DNA of 64,000 bases, taken from positions 1,550,001 to 1,614,000 of the forward strand of contig CM082584.2 of the NCBI GenBank assembly GCA_040954595.2, in the 5' to 3' direction. This stretch comes from Balanoglossus misakiensis (taxonomy: Eukaryota > Hemichordata). A program made the position numbers and the translations under genes. Within the stretch, counting starts at the first letter, position 1. Every line of letters starts with the position of its first letter. Below the pieces are notes generated by a model. That model ran no database searches, was not told the origin of the DNA, and saw nothing but the letters and a program-made list of their open reading frames with translations. Positions 1-12,099 of the stretch are shown in pieces.

Positions 1-3000
1 ATCGACGAAATTTTGTCATTTTACAAAGTCGAAAATTTTGTCATTTTTTGATGATTTTCAACCATGATTTTTTTTCAAAAATCGACGAAAATTTGAGATT
101 TTGCAAAGACGAAAATTTGTCATTTTTGATGATTTTTACCCATGATTTTTTTTCAAAAATGGACGAAATTTTGAGATTTTGCAAAGACGAAAATTTGTCA
201 TTTTTTGATGATTTTCACCCATGATTTTTTTTCAAAAATCGACGAAATTTTGAGATTTTGCAAAGTCGTAAATGTGTCATTTTTTGATGATTTTCACCAG
301 TTTTTTTTTTCAAAATTTGTCATTTTTTCATGATTTTCCCCCATGATTTTTTTCAAAAATCGACGAAATTTTGAGATTTTGCAAAGTCGACGAAAATGTG
401 TCATTTTTTGATGATTTTCAACCGTTTTTTTTCAAAATTTGTCATTTTTTGATGATTTTCACCCATGTTTTTTTTTTAAAAAATCGACGAACCTATGATT
501 TTTTTCAAAATCGACGAAATTTTGTGATTTTACAAAGTCGAAAATTTTGTCATTTTTTGATGATTTTCAACCATGATTTTTTTTCAAAAATCGACGAAAA
601 TTTGAGATTTTGCAAAGACGAAAATTTGTCATTTTTGATGATTTTTACCCATTTTTTTTCAAAAATGGACGAAATTTTGAGATTTTGCAAAGACGAAAAT
701 TTGTCATTTTTTGATGATTTTCACCCATGATTTTTTTTTCACAAATCGACGTAATTTTGAGATTTTGTAGTCGTAAATTTGTCATTTTTGATGATTTTCC
801 CCCATGATTTTTTTCAAAAATCAACGAAATTTTGAGATTTTGCAAAGTCGAAAATTTGTCATTTTTAGATGATTTTCACCCGTCTTTTTTCAAAAAATCG
901 ACGAAATTTTGAGATTTTGCAAAGAGGAAAATTTGTCAATTTTTGATAATTTTCAACAATGATTTATTTCAAAAATCGACGAAATTTTGAGATTTTGCAG
1001 TCGAAAATTTGTCATTTTTTGATGATTTTCCCCCATGATTTTTTTTCAAAAATCGACGACATTTTGAGATTTTGCAAAGTTTAAAATTTTTCAAAAATCG
1101 ACGAAATTTATAGATTTTGCAAAGAGGAAAATTTGTCATTTTTTGATGATTTTCACCCATGATTTTTTCAAAAATGGACGAAATGTTGAGATTTTGCAAA
1201 GACGAAAATTTGTCATTTTTTGATGATTTTCACCCATGATTTTTTTCAAAAATTGACGAAATTTTGAGATTTTGCAAAGTCGAAAATTTGTCATTTTTTG
1301 ATGATTTTCACACATGATTTTTTTCAAAAATCGACGAAATTGTGAGATTTTGCAAAGACGAAAATTTGTCATTTTTTGATGATTTTCACCCATGTCTTTT
1401 TTTAAAAATCGACGAAATTTTGAGATTTTGCAAAGAGGAAAATTTGTCATTTTTTCATGATTTTCCCCCATGATTTTTTTCAAAAATCGACGAAATTTTG
1501 AGATTTTGCAAAGTCGACGAAAATGTGTCATTTTTTGATGATTTTCACCCGTTTTTTTTTCAAAATTTGTCATTTTTTGATGATTTTCACCCATGATTTT
1601 TTCAAAAATTGACGAAATTTTGAGATTTTGCAAAGTCGAAAATTTGTCATTTTTTGATGATTTTCACCCATGATTTTTTTCAAAAATCGACGAAATTTTG
1701 AGATTTTGCAAAGTCGAAAATTTGTCATTTTTTGATGATTTTCCCCCGTTTTTTTTTTAAAATGGACGAAATGTTGAGATTTTGCAAAGACGAAAATTTG
1801 TCATTTTTTGATGATTTTCACCCATGATTTTTTCAAAAATTGACGAAATTTTGAGATTTTGCAAAGTCGACGAAAATGTGTCATTTTTTGATGATTTTCA
1901 CCCGTTTTTTTTTCAAAATTTGTCATTTTTTGATGATTTTCACCCATGATTTTTTCAAAAATTGACGAAATTTTGAGATTTTGCAAAGTCGAAAATTTGT
2001 CATTTTTTGATGATTTTCACCCATGATTTTTTTCAAAAATCGACGAAATTTTGAGATTTTGCAAAGTCGAAAATTTGTCATTTTTTGATGATTTTCCCCC
2101 GTTTTTTTTTTTAAATGGACGAAATGTTGAGATTTTGCAAAGACGAAAATTTGTCATTTTTTGATGATTTTCACCCATGATTTTTTCAAAAATTGACGAA
2201 ATTTTGAGATTTTGCAAAGTCGAAAATTTGTCATTTTTTGATGATTTTCACACATGATTTTTTTCAAAAATCGACGAAATTGTGAGATTTTGCAAAGACG
2301 AAAATTTGTCATTTTTTGATGATTTTCACCCATGTCTTTTTTTAAAAATCGACGAAAATTTTGAGATTTTGCAAAGAGGAAAATTTGTCATTTTTTCATG
2401 ATTTTCCCCCATGATTTTTTCAAAAATCGACGAAATTTTGAGATTTTGCAAAGTCGACGAAAATGTGTCATTTTTTGATGATTTTCACCCGTTTTTTTTT
2501 CAAAATTTGTCATTTTTTGATGATTTTCACCCATGTTTTTTTTTAAAAAATCGACGAACCTATGATTTTTTTCAAAATCGACGACATTTTGTGATTTTAC
2601 AAAGTCGAAAATTTGTCATTTTTTGATGATTTTCCCCCATGATTTTTTTCAAAAATCGACGAAATTTTGAGATTTTGCAAAGTCGAAAATTTGTCATTTT
2701 TTGATGATTTTCACCCATGATTTTTTCAAAAATTGACGAAATGTTGAGATTTTGCAAAGTCGAAAATTTGTCATTTTTTGATGATTTTCACCCATGATTT
2801 TTTTCAAAAATGGACGAAATTTTGAGATTTTGCAAAGACGAAAATTTGTCATTTTTTGATGATTTTCACCCATGATTTTTTTTCAAAAATCGACGAAATT
2901 TTGAGATTTTGCAAAGAGGAAAATTTGTCATTTTTTCATTATTTTCCCCCATGATTTTTTTCAAAAATCGACGAAATTTTGAGATTTTGCAAAGTCGAAA

Positions 3001-4190
3001 ATTTTGTCATTTTTTGATGATTTTCAACCATGATTTTTTTTCAAAAATCGACGAAAATTTGAGATTTTGCAAAGTCGAAAATGTGTCATTTTTTGATGAT
3101 TTTCACCCGTTTTTTTTTCAAAATTTGTCATTTTTTGATGATTTTTACCCATGATTTTTTTCAAAAATGGACGAAATTTTGAGATTTTGCAAAGTCGAAA
3201 ATTTGTTATTTTTTGATGATTTTCACCCATGTCTTTTTTTAAAAATCGACGAAATTTTGAGATTTTGCAAAGAGGAAAATTTGTCATTTTTTTCATGATT
3301 TTCCCCCATGATTTTTTTCAAAAATCGACGAAATTTTGAGATTTTGCAAAGTCGAAAATTTGTCATTTTTTGATGAATTTCACCCATGATTTTTTTTCAG
3401 AAATGGACGAAATTTTGAGATTTTGCAAAGACGAAAATGTGTCATTTTTTGATGATTTTCACCCGTTTTTTTTTCAAAATTTGTCATTTTTTGATGATTT
3501 TTACCCATGATTTTTTTTCAAAAATGGACGAAATTTTGAGATTTTGCAAAGTCGAAAATTTGTTATTTTTTGATGATTTTCACCCATGTCTTTTTTTAAA
3601 AATCGACGAAATTTTGAGATTTTGCAAAGAGGAAAATTTGTCATTTTTTTCATGATTTTCCCCCATGATTTTTTTCAAAAATCGACGAAATTTTGAGATT
3701 TTGCAAAGTCAAAAATTTGTCATTTTTTGATGATTTTCACCCATGTCTTTTTTCAAAAATCGAAAAAATTTTGAGATTTTGCAAAGTCGAAAATTTGTCA
3801 TTTTTTGATGATTTTCACCCATGATTTTCTTCAAAAATCGACGAAATTTTGAGATTTTGCAAAGTCGAAAATTTGTCATTTTTTGATGATTTTCACCTAT
3901 GATTTTTTTCAAAAATCAACAAAATTTTGAGATTTTGCAAAGTCGAAAATTTGTCATTTTTTTGATGATTTTCACCCATGATTTTTTTCAAAAATCGACG
4001 AAATTTTGAGATTTTGCAAAGTCGAAAATTTGTCATTTTTTGATGATTTTCACCCATGATTTTTTTTCAAAATTGACGAAATTTTGAGATTTTGCAAAGT
4101 CGAAAATTTCTCATTTTTTGATGCATTTTCACCCATGATTTTTTTTCAAAAATCGACGAAATTTTGAGATTTTGCAAAGTCGAAAACAAG
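1..4190. repeat. 78-bp AT-rich satellite array
   Basis: About 50 head-to-tail copies of a 78-bp unit. The spacing can be read directly: the 'atcgacg' landmark at 3994 recurs as 'attgacg' at 4072. A shortened unit that lost about 33 bp around the 'gacgaaattttgagattttg' segment recurs near 300, 421, 1551, 1903, 2490, 3110 and 3463. Longer blocks are repeated too; for example the variant 'cacatgatttttttc' at about 1310 recurs 940 bp later at about 2250, giving a higher-order period near 12 units. The 60-165 codon open frames here, on both strands, are phase artefacts of a low-complexity repeat with no start, splice or domain signal. The array continues beyond the left edge and ends sharply near 4190. 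Confidence 0.95.
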
Positions 4191-6681
4191 CATCGTCCGA
4201 TTCGAATTCGACTCGTCATCGGTAGCTTTGTTTATTTCGCCCTTGGAGACCTCCCCTGGCCTCGTTAGGATGACTGTTACCAGGACTACCTTAAACCAAT
4301 CTTTTCGAACCGGACGGTACACACGTCATGTCTTTGTTAATTGTCCAGGTACCAGAGTGTACGTGTGGGCTCCCTAAACCACTCATTGGCGGCCGGTCCC
4401 TGTCCGAATAAACACGTTTGACAGACAAAAAATGATGAACAAGTGGCTTATTTCAATACTTCGTTAACTAGACGGCTGAACTCTGAATGTTGATTCAGCA
4501 AAAAAAATGTGTTTACGGCAAGGTTTCGATCAATACGACACATTTACCATTGAAAACGCCCAAAGTAAGTGGGGGCGTTTGACCATCAATCAAAACCAAG
4601 CCCAGGTGCATGTGAACGGCCGAAGCAGTGTAACGTTTCACATTCCGTGCAACGTCCGACACTGTGTGAAAGCGGTTGCTGTCGGGTGGCTTGACCTAAT
4701 TTTCGTACATTGATATGCATTTGACACCTCACTACCTGTTTTCTCAATATTGCTAAAACTTTGCGTTGAAATATCACTGAAATGTTGATGATCCACGCAC
4801 AAGTCGTCTACCCCGGCATGAAAAGCGTCTTATACAAGAAAACTAATTGCACATGACCACCAAGGTCATACCGCAAGGTGTGTCTAAATGTCAAGGAAGG
4901 ACACTTGGGTCAAGAACGACCATGACGGAGGAAAAACCGACAAGTCATTGTGTAACCTGTTTACTTGCCAATAGTCAAACGTCAAAATTTACTCTCAACT
5001 TGGTTGCAGATCGAGTCTCCCGAATTTCCAACTTTTATGATTGGGTAAATACCGATATGCGACTGGTATGCGACGCGTTGACGACGCGAAGATTTTGTTG
5101 AAATCAAATGGTTTGTCAAATGTCATCTCACACTGGAGATACCGTGGTCATCTGACATGAAAGGGTTCGATTGGGTCTGACCGCCGTCGTTCATCCATGC
5201 TTAGAAAGCGGCGATCATGGTACAAAGTAAAACCAAGGTCAAACCTTACTGAACACATGTATTGCATGGAGAAACTTTTCTACCTGTCTGTGTACTGAAC
5301 ACGTACCGTGATTGCCATAGTTACAAACGTTTCCACGTGAGAGAGATTGCATTTTACATCTGTCTTTTCAATTTTGTTGCTTTCTTACTATTCGGAATGA
5401 TGGAGTCGAAACGAAAACTTTTTGCTTCAGGTGGACCTAGGGGAAATACCTTATTTGTGACTTTTTTCATGACCCTAAAAAGACGTCGGAATTAATGTGG
5501 CTGAGGTCACTCAGGACGACGGAATGGTTGAGCGATTTTATTTTATGAGCTCCCACTAGTATTTGTTTTATTGTTTCGGCAGTGTGTCGCGTTATTCGAG
5601 CAATCTGCAGTCTGAAAACGAACGGTTTTCAAAGTTTATAACAGTTTAAGCATGAAAGGTCCTGTTGTCTCCCTCGCTGTGTTTGTGTCACTGTGTCTTT
5701 GACGTCTGACTGACTGATTAACTGGCTGACTGACTTACTGACTGTCTGTCAACGTCGGTCTGTCTGACTGTCTGCCCCCTCTCTCTGAGAGAGAGAGTGA
5801 GCGAGCGAGCGAGCGAGCGACCGGTGAGTGTCTCTACTGATGAATGTTGCTCTGTCTGTCTGCTTGTGTCTGTCTGCCACTCTGCCTGTTTCACTCTGTC
5901 TCTCCTAATTTCTTTAAAATTAGGGATATGCTATTAATGCGATATGAAAGTCAGACACGACGGAAACCTTTTATTCTCAAAACTGTCTGTTGTTTGCTGT
6001 TAAATATTGCAAAAGGTTAAGGGCCCTTTTCGCACGAGACACATGGCTTTGCAGCCGTAGCTCCCAATGTCATAACGATTACCCGAACTACCCTAATTTT
6101 AGCCCGCCGACCCAAAACAGTTTAGATCTTCGCAAACCGGAAGTAAAAATAACGATGTCAAATATAAAACAATTCATGAAAATTGCGAGAATCACGCAAG
6201 AACTATGATGTCATTCTTCTACACTACGACGGCCAAAGATATAAAAAAAATTGAAAAATAAAAAAATGTCCCTTTCTACCTACAATATTTTTGAAAACCA
6301 TGTAATCGGAATAGCACATATTAGTTTTTTTGGCCTGAGACATATCCAATTTCCCAACTGAACATGACACGTGATCAAGCATTTTTGACTTATCAGATGC
6401 AATCGCTGAACACCTCACACTGAGCGAGGTTTTGTCTGTCTTTATACGCGCCCTTTGTATTTGTGCGTGACATGTCCAAGCCTTGTTAGGAACTCCCGTA
6501 AAATTCTACTCAAATGATGTATACTTTCATACTTACGACTGACAGGTATTTTCAGCGTTGCCAGCTGATTGTTTGTCAGGTACCGCTTTATAACAAGACG
6601 CCCCTCTGAGTTGATAACCTGCAATGTAACATCATTCAATTGGTCTAGTCATGTTAGCATTAGTAAAATGCTTCAAAAGTG
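4191..6681. other. Unique sequence, no recognisable gene
   Basis: I see no splice-bounded exon, domain or RNA gene here. The longest open frames (for example 4507-4713, 68 codons, and 5262-5495, 77 codons) match no family I know and have no supporting context. Base composition is more balanced than in the satellite to the left. Confidence 0.5.
5700..5890. repeat. Simple-sequence tract (CTGA/CTGT and GAGC)
   Basis: Imperfect runs of 'ctga' and 'ctgt' tetramers at about 5703-5775 and 5840-5900 flank a 'gagagagagtgagcgagcga' tract near 5786-5822. This is ordinary microsatellite sequence. Confidence 0.85.
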
Positions 6682-6685
6682 TTAA

Positions 6686-6976
6686 AGGGACATGATACAA
6701 GACACCGTTTATGTTAGTGAATGAACGTTCAACCACACACAACTTCCATCCGGCTTGTATGATACGAGAGTAAAAACTCGCCCGAAATGAATAAATGGTA
6801 GAGACCGTTTATTCATTTTGGCTACTTTTTAAAACTCTCGTGTCTATACAAGCGGGGTGGAAGGTGTGTATGGTTGAACGTTGGTTCACTATATCCATAT
6901 GTAGAATAATATAAACGCAGTCTTGTATCAAACATAATTAATGGAAAAAGGGCAGCGAGAGAGAGACTTTGTCCCT
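6686..6976. mobile_element. MITE-1 palindromic element, copy 1
   Basis: This is a non-autonomous inverted-repeat element flanked by TTAA at 6682-6685 and 6977-6980. The right end reads back as AGGGACAAAGTCTCTCTC. The two arms (6700-6780 and 6830-6950) are mutual reverse complements around a 'gaataaatggtagagacc' centre. The left arm has lost the part between 'aaagggac' and 'atgatacaag'. The same family occurs at 7616, 22837, 59045 (fragment), 62233 and 62984. TTAA target sites fit piggyBac or Kolobok transposases; no transposase is encoded here. Confidence 0.9.
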
Positions 6977-7275
6977 TTAATGAATACAGCCACAATGTTC
7001 TGTTTATATCTACTGACGGACCAGGCATGGATTGTCACGTATAATTCTTTGAAACGTTTGGTCCTCTGAAGAAATCTGAGCACTCATCTACTCAGTTTGC
7101 TTATTTTGTCTTCCTCCACCAGTCAGTGGTATCGTCCGATTTGATACTCCACTCTAAGCCTCTTTCTGAATGGCTCTTTAAGTTGTGATCTGTAAGTCTT
7201 AAACCTTTCATCATCCCCCCCCCCCCCCGTTTCCTCTTTAGAGGTCGTCAACTGGTAAACTGTGCGCCTGTGTCT

Positions 7276-7611
7276 CTTCCCATAGGAGTACATGGAGAAT
7301 AGTTAGAAAACTCACTTCTACTATTGTCATTTTCATGAAATTTTACACATAGCTCCGACAAATCAAAATAAATTCATCACGCTCTATTTTGAGATAAACT
7401 TTGTTCAATATTGTATCCATAGACAAACCATTGGTAGAAAATGCTGACCGTTAGCAGTTTTCTTCAATTGTCGACTAAATTCACGGCCTTGTTTAAAGTC
7501 GAAAACAAGTGCAGTGACCCAAAATGGATTTTCATTATACATACAAATCAGAAACGAAAATTCACGATTAAAAGAAATGACAATGCTTTCAATTTTACTG
7601 ATCGTACATCC
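7276..7611 (+). repeat. Dispersed repeat family B, copy 1
   Basis: Runs from 'tcttcccataggag' to 'gtacatcc' and shares long stretches with 16391-16615 (+), 16896-17250 (-), 56358-56712 (-) and 57745-57925 (+). Shared landmarks are 'ttctactattgtcatttt', 'attttgagataaac' and 'aaagaaatgac'. It has no coding signal. Its 3' end abuts a MITE-1 that inserted at its own TTAA. Confidence 0.8.
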
Positions 7612-7615
7612 TTAA

Positions 7616-7934
7616 CTCGCTGCCCTTTTCCATGTTTGATACAAAACACCGTTTATATTAATGTAAATGTGGATATATAGCGATGCAACGTTCAACCGCA
7701 CACACCTTCTATCCCGCATGTAGACACGAGAGCGAAAACTCGCAAAACTGAAAAATCGGTCTCTACCATTAATTCATTTTGGGCGAGTTTTTACTCTCAT
7801 ATCATACAAGCAGGATGGAAGTTGTGTGTGGTTGAACGTTCATTCACTACATATACACATGCCCATTAATATAAACGGTGTCTTGTATCAAACATAATTA
7901 ATAGAAAGGGCGACGAGAGAGAGAGTTTGTCCCT
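7616..7934. mobile_element. MITE-1 palindromic element, copy 2
   Basis: Flanked by TTAA at 7612-7615 and 7935-7938. The right end is intact (AGGGACAAAC read inwards). The left end has lost about 15 terminal bases, so it starts at 'ctcgctgccc'. The arms fold around 7750-7770. It sits in the TTAA at the end of the family B repeat; the uninterrupted family B copy at 57745-57925 reads 'acatccttaaatg' at the same place. Confidence 0.9.
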
Positions 7935-7938
7935 TTAA

Positions 7939-9066
7939 GGCGACATGATGCATGAAGTGGCGAGAGATAAACGCGGCTGACCACCGCATTAAACACTGTC
8001 AAGCAAGGCACTTCAAATGCCAATTGTTTAAGTGTGTACTAAGTAATAGGTTCATGTACCATGGGGGGGGGGTCAAATCACAACAGTTGGACATGTACGA
8101 ATATGAAGAGACGATATCAGTTTGTTCATGTCTTCCTTTAGTAAAAAATCTTTTTTGAACTTTGTATAGAATTCATTGAACTTTACTTTAGCTTATGAAC
8201 TCTCATTTGCACATCGTCATCTTGAAATTGTGTCGACTTTATCATAAGGTTTTTATAACTCAACTAGGTCGCAAAACCTATTTAAGTTAGTGAGAATAGG
8301 ACGTTCACCTTTTGGGTTGATGGCTACAGCCGTTAATCCTGACTCATACACATGTTGCAGCCAGTATACTCTGCAGACATTGGACACAATAGTTTTACGA
8401 ACCATTAAATTTTATTGGACCATCAAGTTTATTGACCCATGACGTTCATATAGATTTTATGACACGACTGACGCTATAATCGGTCCTTACCTTTGGCGAG
8501 CCAAGTGTTTTATAACATCATAAGATATTAATACCTATCACCCAGTCAAACGATTTCAAGTTATAAAATTTCCACGCCAATAGGACGCCTTTAGGTGGAA
8601 ATGCAACCAGGTATCCTAAATAGGAAAATATTCCGGGTATCTGTCAAGTTTAGTCCCATATTTAGGGGACCAAGAGCCCTCAGGCGCTTGGTCCCCTTCT
8701 CTTATTGCTGGAGTTTGTCTTCTTTCTTCTTGAGTCGTTTTTTTGCGCCCGTTTTTCTCTGAAATTCCGGCAGGTGCGCCTCCAAATTTGGCACGGTGGT
8801 TGGGGCCCATGAGTACTGGTGCACCTGCCCTTTGAATTTGTAATTAGTCACGTGACTTTGTGGCTATAATCGAGCGAAATTTTCAAATTGACCTAATTTG
8901 CACGTTAATGGGGGCATGTACATTCTTTTCGCGATTTTTGTAGACCATGTGGCCAAAATCCCCTGTGCCAAATTTCAAGGTCCTAGGCCACGTCGATTTT
9001 GAGAAGAAGATTTTTGTAATATTTTTTCGCATTTTTTGGTGGGCTGAGGACGGACACTGGGGCATC
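7939..9066. other. Repeat-derived sequence without a gene
   Basis: 8190-8320 resembles parts of the dispersed sequence at 24230-24350 ('tagcttatgaactc', 'catcttgaaatt'). 8850-9060 has the character of old interspersed repeats ('tgagaagaagattttt', compare 61440). A poly-G run lies near 8062. I find no exon or RNA gene. Confidence 0.45.
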
Positions 9067-9200
9067 GGACTTTGACCGTCATTACGTAATGTTGTGGAGA
9101 TCTCATTAGCAGGCTACTCACTTCTGGCGGGTTGCAGTAGTCCTTGGAAAATCGGCTGAAATACGTAAACAGACCAGTGATTATTTTCCACGGAATGAAT
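9067..9200 (+). repeat. Left direct repeat flanking the LINE fragment
   Basis: Starts at 'gactttgacc' and contains 'taatgttgtgg', 'tcattagca', 'ggctgaaatacgt' and 'cagaccagtgatt' in that order. The same words occur in the same order and spacing at 11806-11930. Identity is clearly partial, so the duplication is old. See the matching right copy. Confidence 0.75.
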
Positions 9201-9261
9201 TTTGGGACAACACATTATCGGAGTTCAGGCTGTGTTAGGGCGTTTTATTGAATTACGCTGA

Positions 9262-11805
9262 GTTTGGATTGACCACTGTGTTACCACTAAAATTTTTTAT
9301 AGCAATGTTCTTTCAATTTCGAGTCTTTGCAATGTTGTTGACTCCGACCATATTCCTGTTTCAATAGAGGTTCATTTCAACACTTCTGCTGATGAATGTT
9401 TCAGCAGTAGTTCCTTCAAGCAATGTAATTTTCGAGTTGATTGGAAAAAATTGTCACAGCAGAATATATCCGCCTACACCCGTTGTACCAAAGCCAAGGT
9501 TGATAAGATTAATATATCCGAAGAGTTATTCTGCACTAATGTGAACTGTACATACCCTTCGCATTTACAGGCAATTGATACTTGTTATAGTAGTGTTGTG
9601 GACGCATTGAATTGTGCTGCAAAAGATACCATTAGGCGTAAGTTTCACCAGAAAGTTCATGTTGTGCCTGGCTGGAACGATTTTGTAAAAGAAAGTCACG
9701 ACTATGCCCGTTCCATGTTTTTATTATGGGTTAATGGGGGTAAACCTTAACAAGGCCCGCTTTTTGAAACCATGAAATCTTCCAGAGCTCGTTTTAAGTA
9801 TGCTTTACGTGCTTGTAAAAAGATTGAGAATCAAAATAGGGCTGACAAGATGGCTGACAATTTACGCTGCCACAAACAGAACGACTTCTGGAAGGAAGTC
9901 AGAAAGCAAACTAGCAGAAAAATGCCGCTTTCTGACACTGTAGGTGGAGCGACTGGTGAGAGTGAAATTGCAATTATGTGGCACAAGCATTTCAGTGATA
10001 TTTTGAATTCTGTCCAGGCTCAGACTGGTAAAAATGACATCGAGGAGAAAATGAAGTATGTTAAATTTTCTTCTGATATGTATGTTTCTGAAGAAGAAGT
10101 AATTTCTGCTATACATAAGTTACCTGACGATAAGACAGCTGGCATTGACAATATTTCAGCTGAGCACCTCAAATTCTCAGACTCCTCTATTTTACCCATT
10201 TTGACTTGATTGTTCATGGTTACCTGCAAACTGAGGCTATCAAAGTTATTTTAGTTCCAATTAAGGATAAAACTAAGCTTTGTAGTGATGCCAGTAACTA
10301 CCGGCCGATAGCACTAGCAACTGTTTTCTCTAAAGTTTTTGAGCCTATTTTACTTTCTCGTTGTGAGGAGTTTCTTACCTCTCATTATTTACAATTTGGT
10401 TTCAAGCGAGAACATTCAACTGACCTGTGTTTATTTGCATTTAAAGAAATCATTAGCTACTACACCAGCAATGGAAGACCAGTGTTTACTTGTTTTCTGG
10501 ATGCTTCAAAAGCTTTTGACAGAGTTAATCACTTTAAACTGGTTAACAAGCTCATCGACAGGAATGTTCCCTTGTATGCTGTACGAATTTTATATTAAAG
10601 GTCACATGCCATGCCCTATACAACCACGCGTAAAATCACTATTTGGGTCTTGAAGTTAACGTATGTTACTATCTTGCAATGCGTTTTGCCCCTTGTGCTT
10701 AGATAACAAGCAAGTAAAAGTGGCGGGTGGGCGTGTACCCCTAACCCAACTCAGTCGATTTTTTTTGGCTTTTCGAAGTTAAGCCGAAGACTTATCTTGA
10801 TGTGGACAAATAGTCTTTCACACCTTTGTAAATCCTCTGCCTGCAATGTGAGGCAAGGGCTTCCTTTGCTTTGAACACTGTTTATATAGCTTATCTTTGT
10901 CTGTGGACTTAATTACTCATGGACCGATAATTACACTTTACTGTAAACAGAATGGTACACTACGACATAGTGTACTTGTTTGTCCATATGCAAATACCTT
11001 CGCCTGGCTCGAGTGCGAAGTGGCTCCCCGATCACAGGCATGAAAAAAGGTGGCAAATTCCGGCATTCGTGCACATTTTTCGGAACCGACACAATAGGCA
11101 ATGCATAGACAGGTACCCTAGGTGAGCTTTTGACGTGGAAAAATGAAAACTTTCCAAAGCATGACATGTGACCTTTAATGGTACAGAAATCAATTGTTTA
11201 CTGTGTTGTGGAGTAATGAAACCTCAGAGTTGTTTTCTGTTTCTAACGGTGTAAGACAAGGGGGAGTACTCTCTCCCTATCTTTTTAATGTCTACATTGA
11301 TGATCTTATCAATGCACTCTGTAAAGCCAAAGTTGGCTGTACCATGTGTGGTGTCAGCGCTAACACTTTAGGTTACGCTGACGACATGACTCTACTCAGT
11401 CCAAGTATTAAGGGTCTACACCGTCTTCTTAGAATTTGTGAAATTTATGGCAAGGATTATGATATAATTTATAATTCTAGTAAAACTGTGTGCATGCTTT
11501 TTAATGGGAAGAATATGAGCGTTCAAAGAATTCCTTCGGTTAAACTTAATGACATCACTTTTAAAGTTTGTACCTGTACACACCTATCTGGGCCATGTTA
11601 TATCTTGTGAGGGTTGTGATAATGAAGATATTGAACGACAGAGAAGAGCATTTTGTGTTAGAGCAAACATGCTATTGAGACATTTTCAACATTTTAGTCA
11701 AGATGTGAAGAAAGTTTTATTTTTGGCATATTGTAGTAATATTTACTGTTGCAGTTTGTGGGCATCCTTTAAAGTAAAACCGATGAAAAAATTTAAAACA
11801 GTGGA
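9262..11805 (+). mobile_element. LINE fragment (CR1/jockey-like), degenerate
   Basis: Remnant of the endonuclease/reverse transcriptase ORF of a non-LTR retrotransposon. The frame opens after a stop at 9259 with the C-terminal endonuclease signatures WIDH (about 9271) and SDHIPV (about 9343). RT blocks follow: NYRPIAL (about 10297), QFGFK, FLDASKAFDRVNH (about 10495), NGVRQGGVLSPYLFNVYIDD (11245-11304) and the catalytic YADD (about 11374). It is dead: in-frame stop at 9748, frameshift with missing residues near 10206, a 576-bp insertion at 10599-11174 and a frameshift near 11582. The 5' part and the end of RT are absent. Clade placement is inferred from motif style only. Confidence 0.92.
10599..11174. 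mobile_element. 576-bp TTAA element (MITE-3) inside the LINE
   Basis: Flanked by TTAA at 10595-10598 and 11175-11178. The ends are inverted repeats: AGGTCACATGCCATGC on the left, and the right end read inwards is AGGTCACATGTCATGC. It interrupts the RT coding sequence between the 'VRIL' and 'WYRNQ' segments. No transposase is visible inside; the longest open frame (minus, 10931-11167) matches nothing I know. It is probably a non-autonomous piggyBac- or Kolobok-type element. Confidence 0.88.
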
Positions 11806-11930
11806 CTTTGACCCTAAGTCGCTAATGTTGTGGGAGGTTTCATTAGCATTGTAGTCACATGTAGTGGATAGTAGTTTGGGAAATTGGCTGAAATACGTCA
11901 GCAGACCAGTGATTTTCTTGCACGACAGGA
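11806..11930 (+). repeat. Right direct repeat flanking the LINE fragment
   Basis: Second copy of the 9067-9200 sequence, in the same orientation. It begins exactly where the reverse transcriptase frame stops making sense ('gactttgaccctaag'). The stretch 11931-12100 after it shows no recognisable gene. Confidence 0.75.
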
Positions 11931-12099
11931 GTATGGTACCAGCAATAATCAGAGATCAGGCTTCGTTGCCGTTCAAAAGTTCCTACTTCAGTCGTGATGT
12001 TGCAACTGGACGTTCAGTATGGGGGTCGGCCCGCAGGTGGCCGTGTGGGTTATCAGGTCGCCCGTAACGGCACGCAGCTACATGCAGCTGTATGGGACT

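Noticed and set aside
1136-1633. 165-codon minus-strand open frame with 'MGENHQKMTNF' repeats
   Set aside because: Product of the 78-bp AT-rich satellite; frames are broken by unit length variants.
8616-8810. 64-codon charged minus-strand frame
   Set aside because: Low-complexity composition in repeat-like DNA; no supporting signal.
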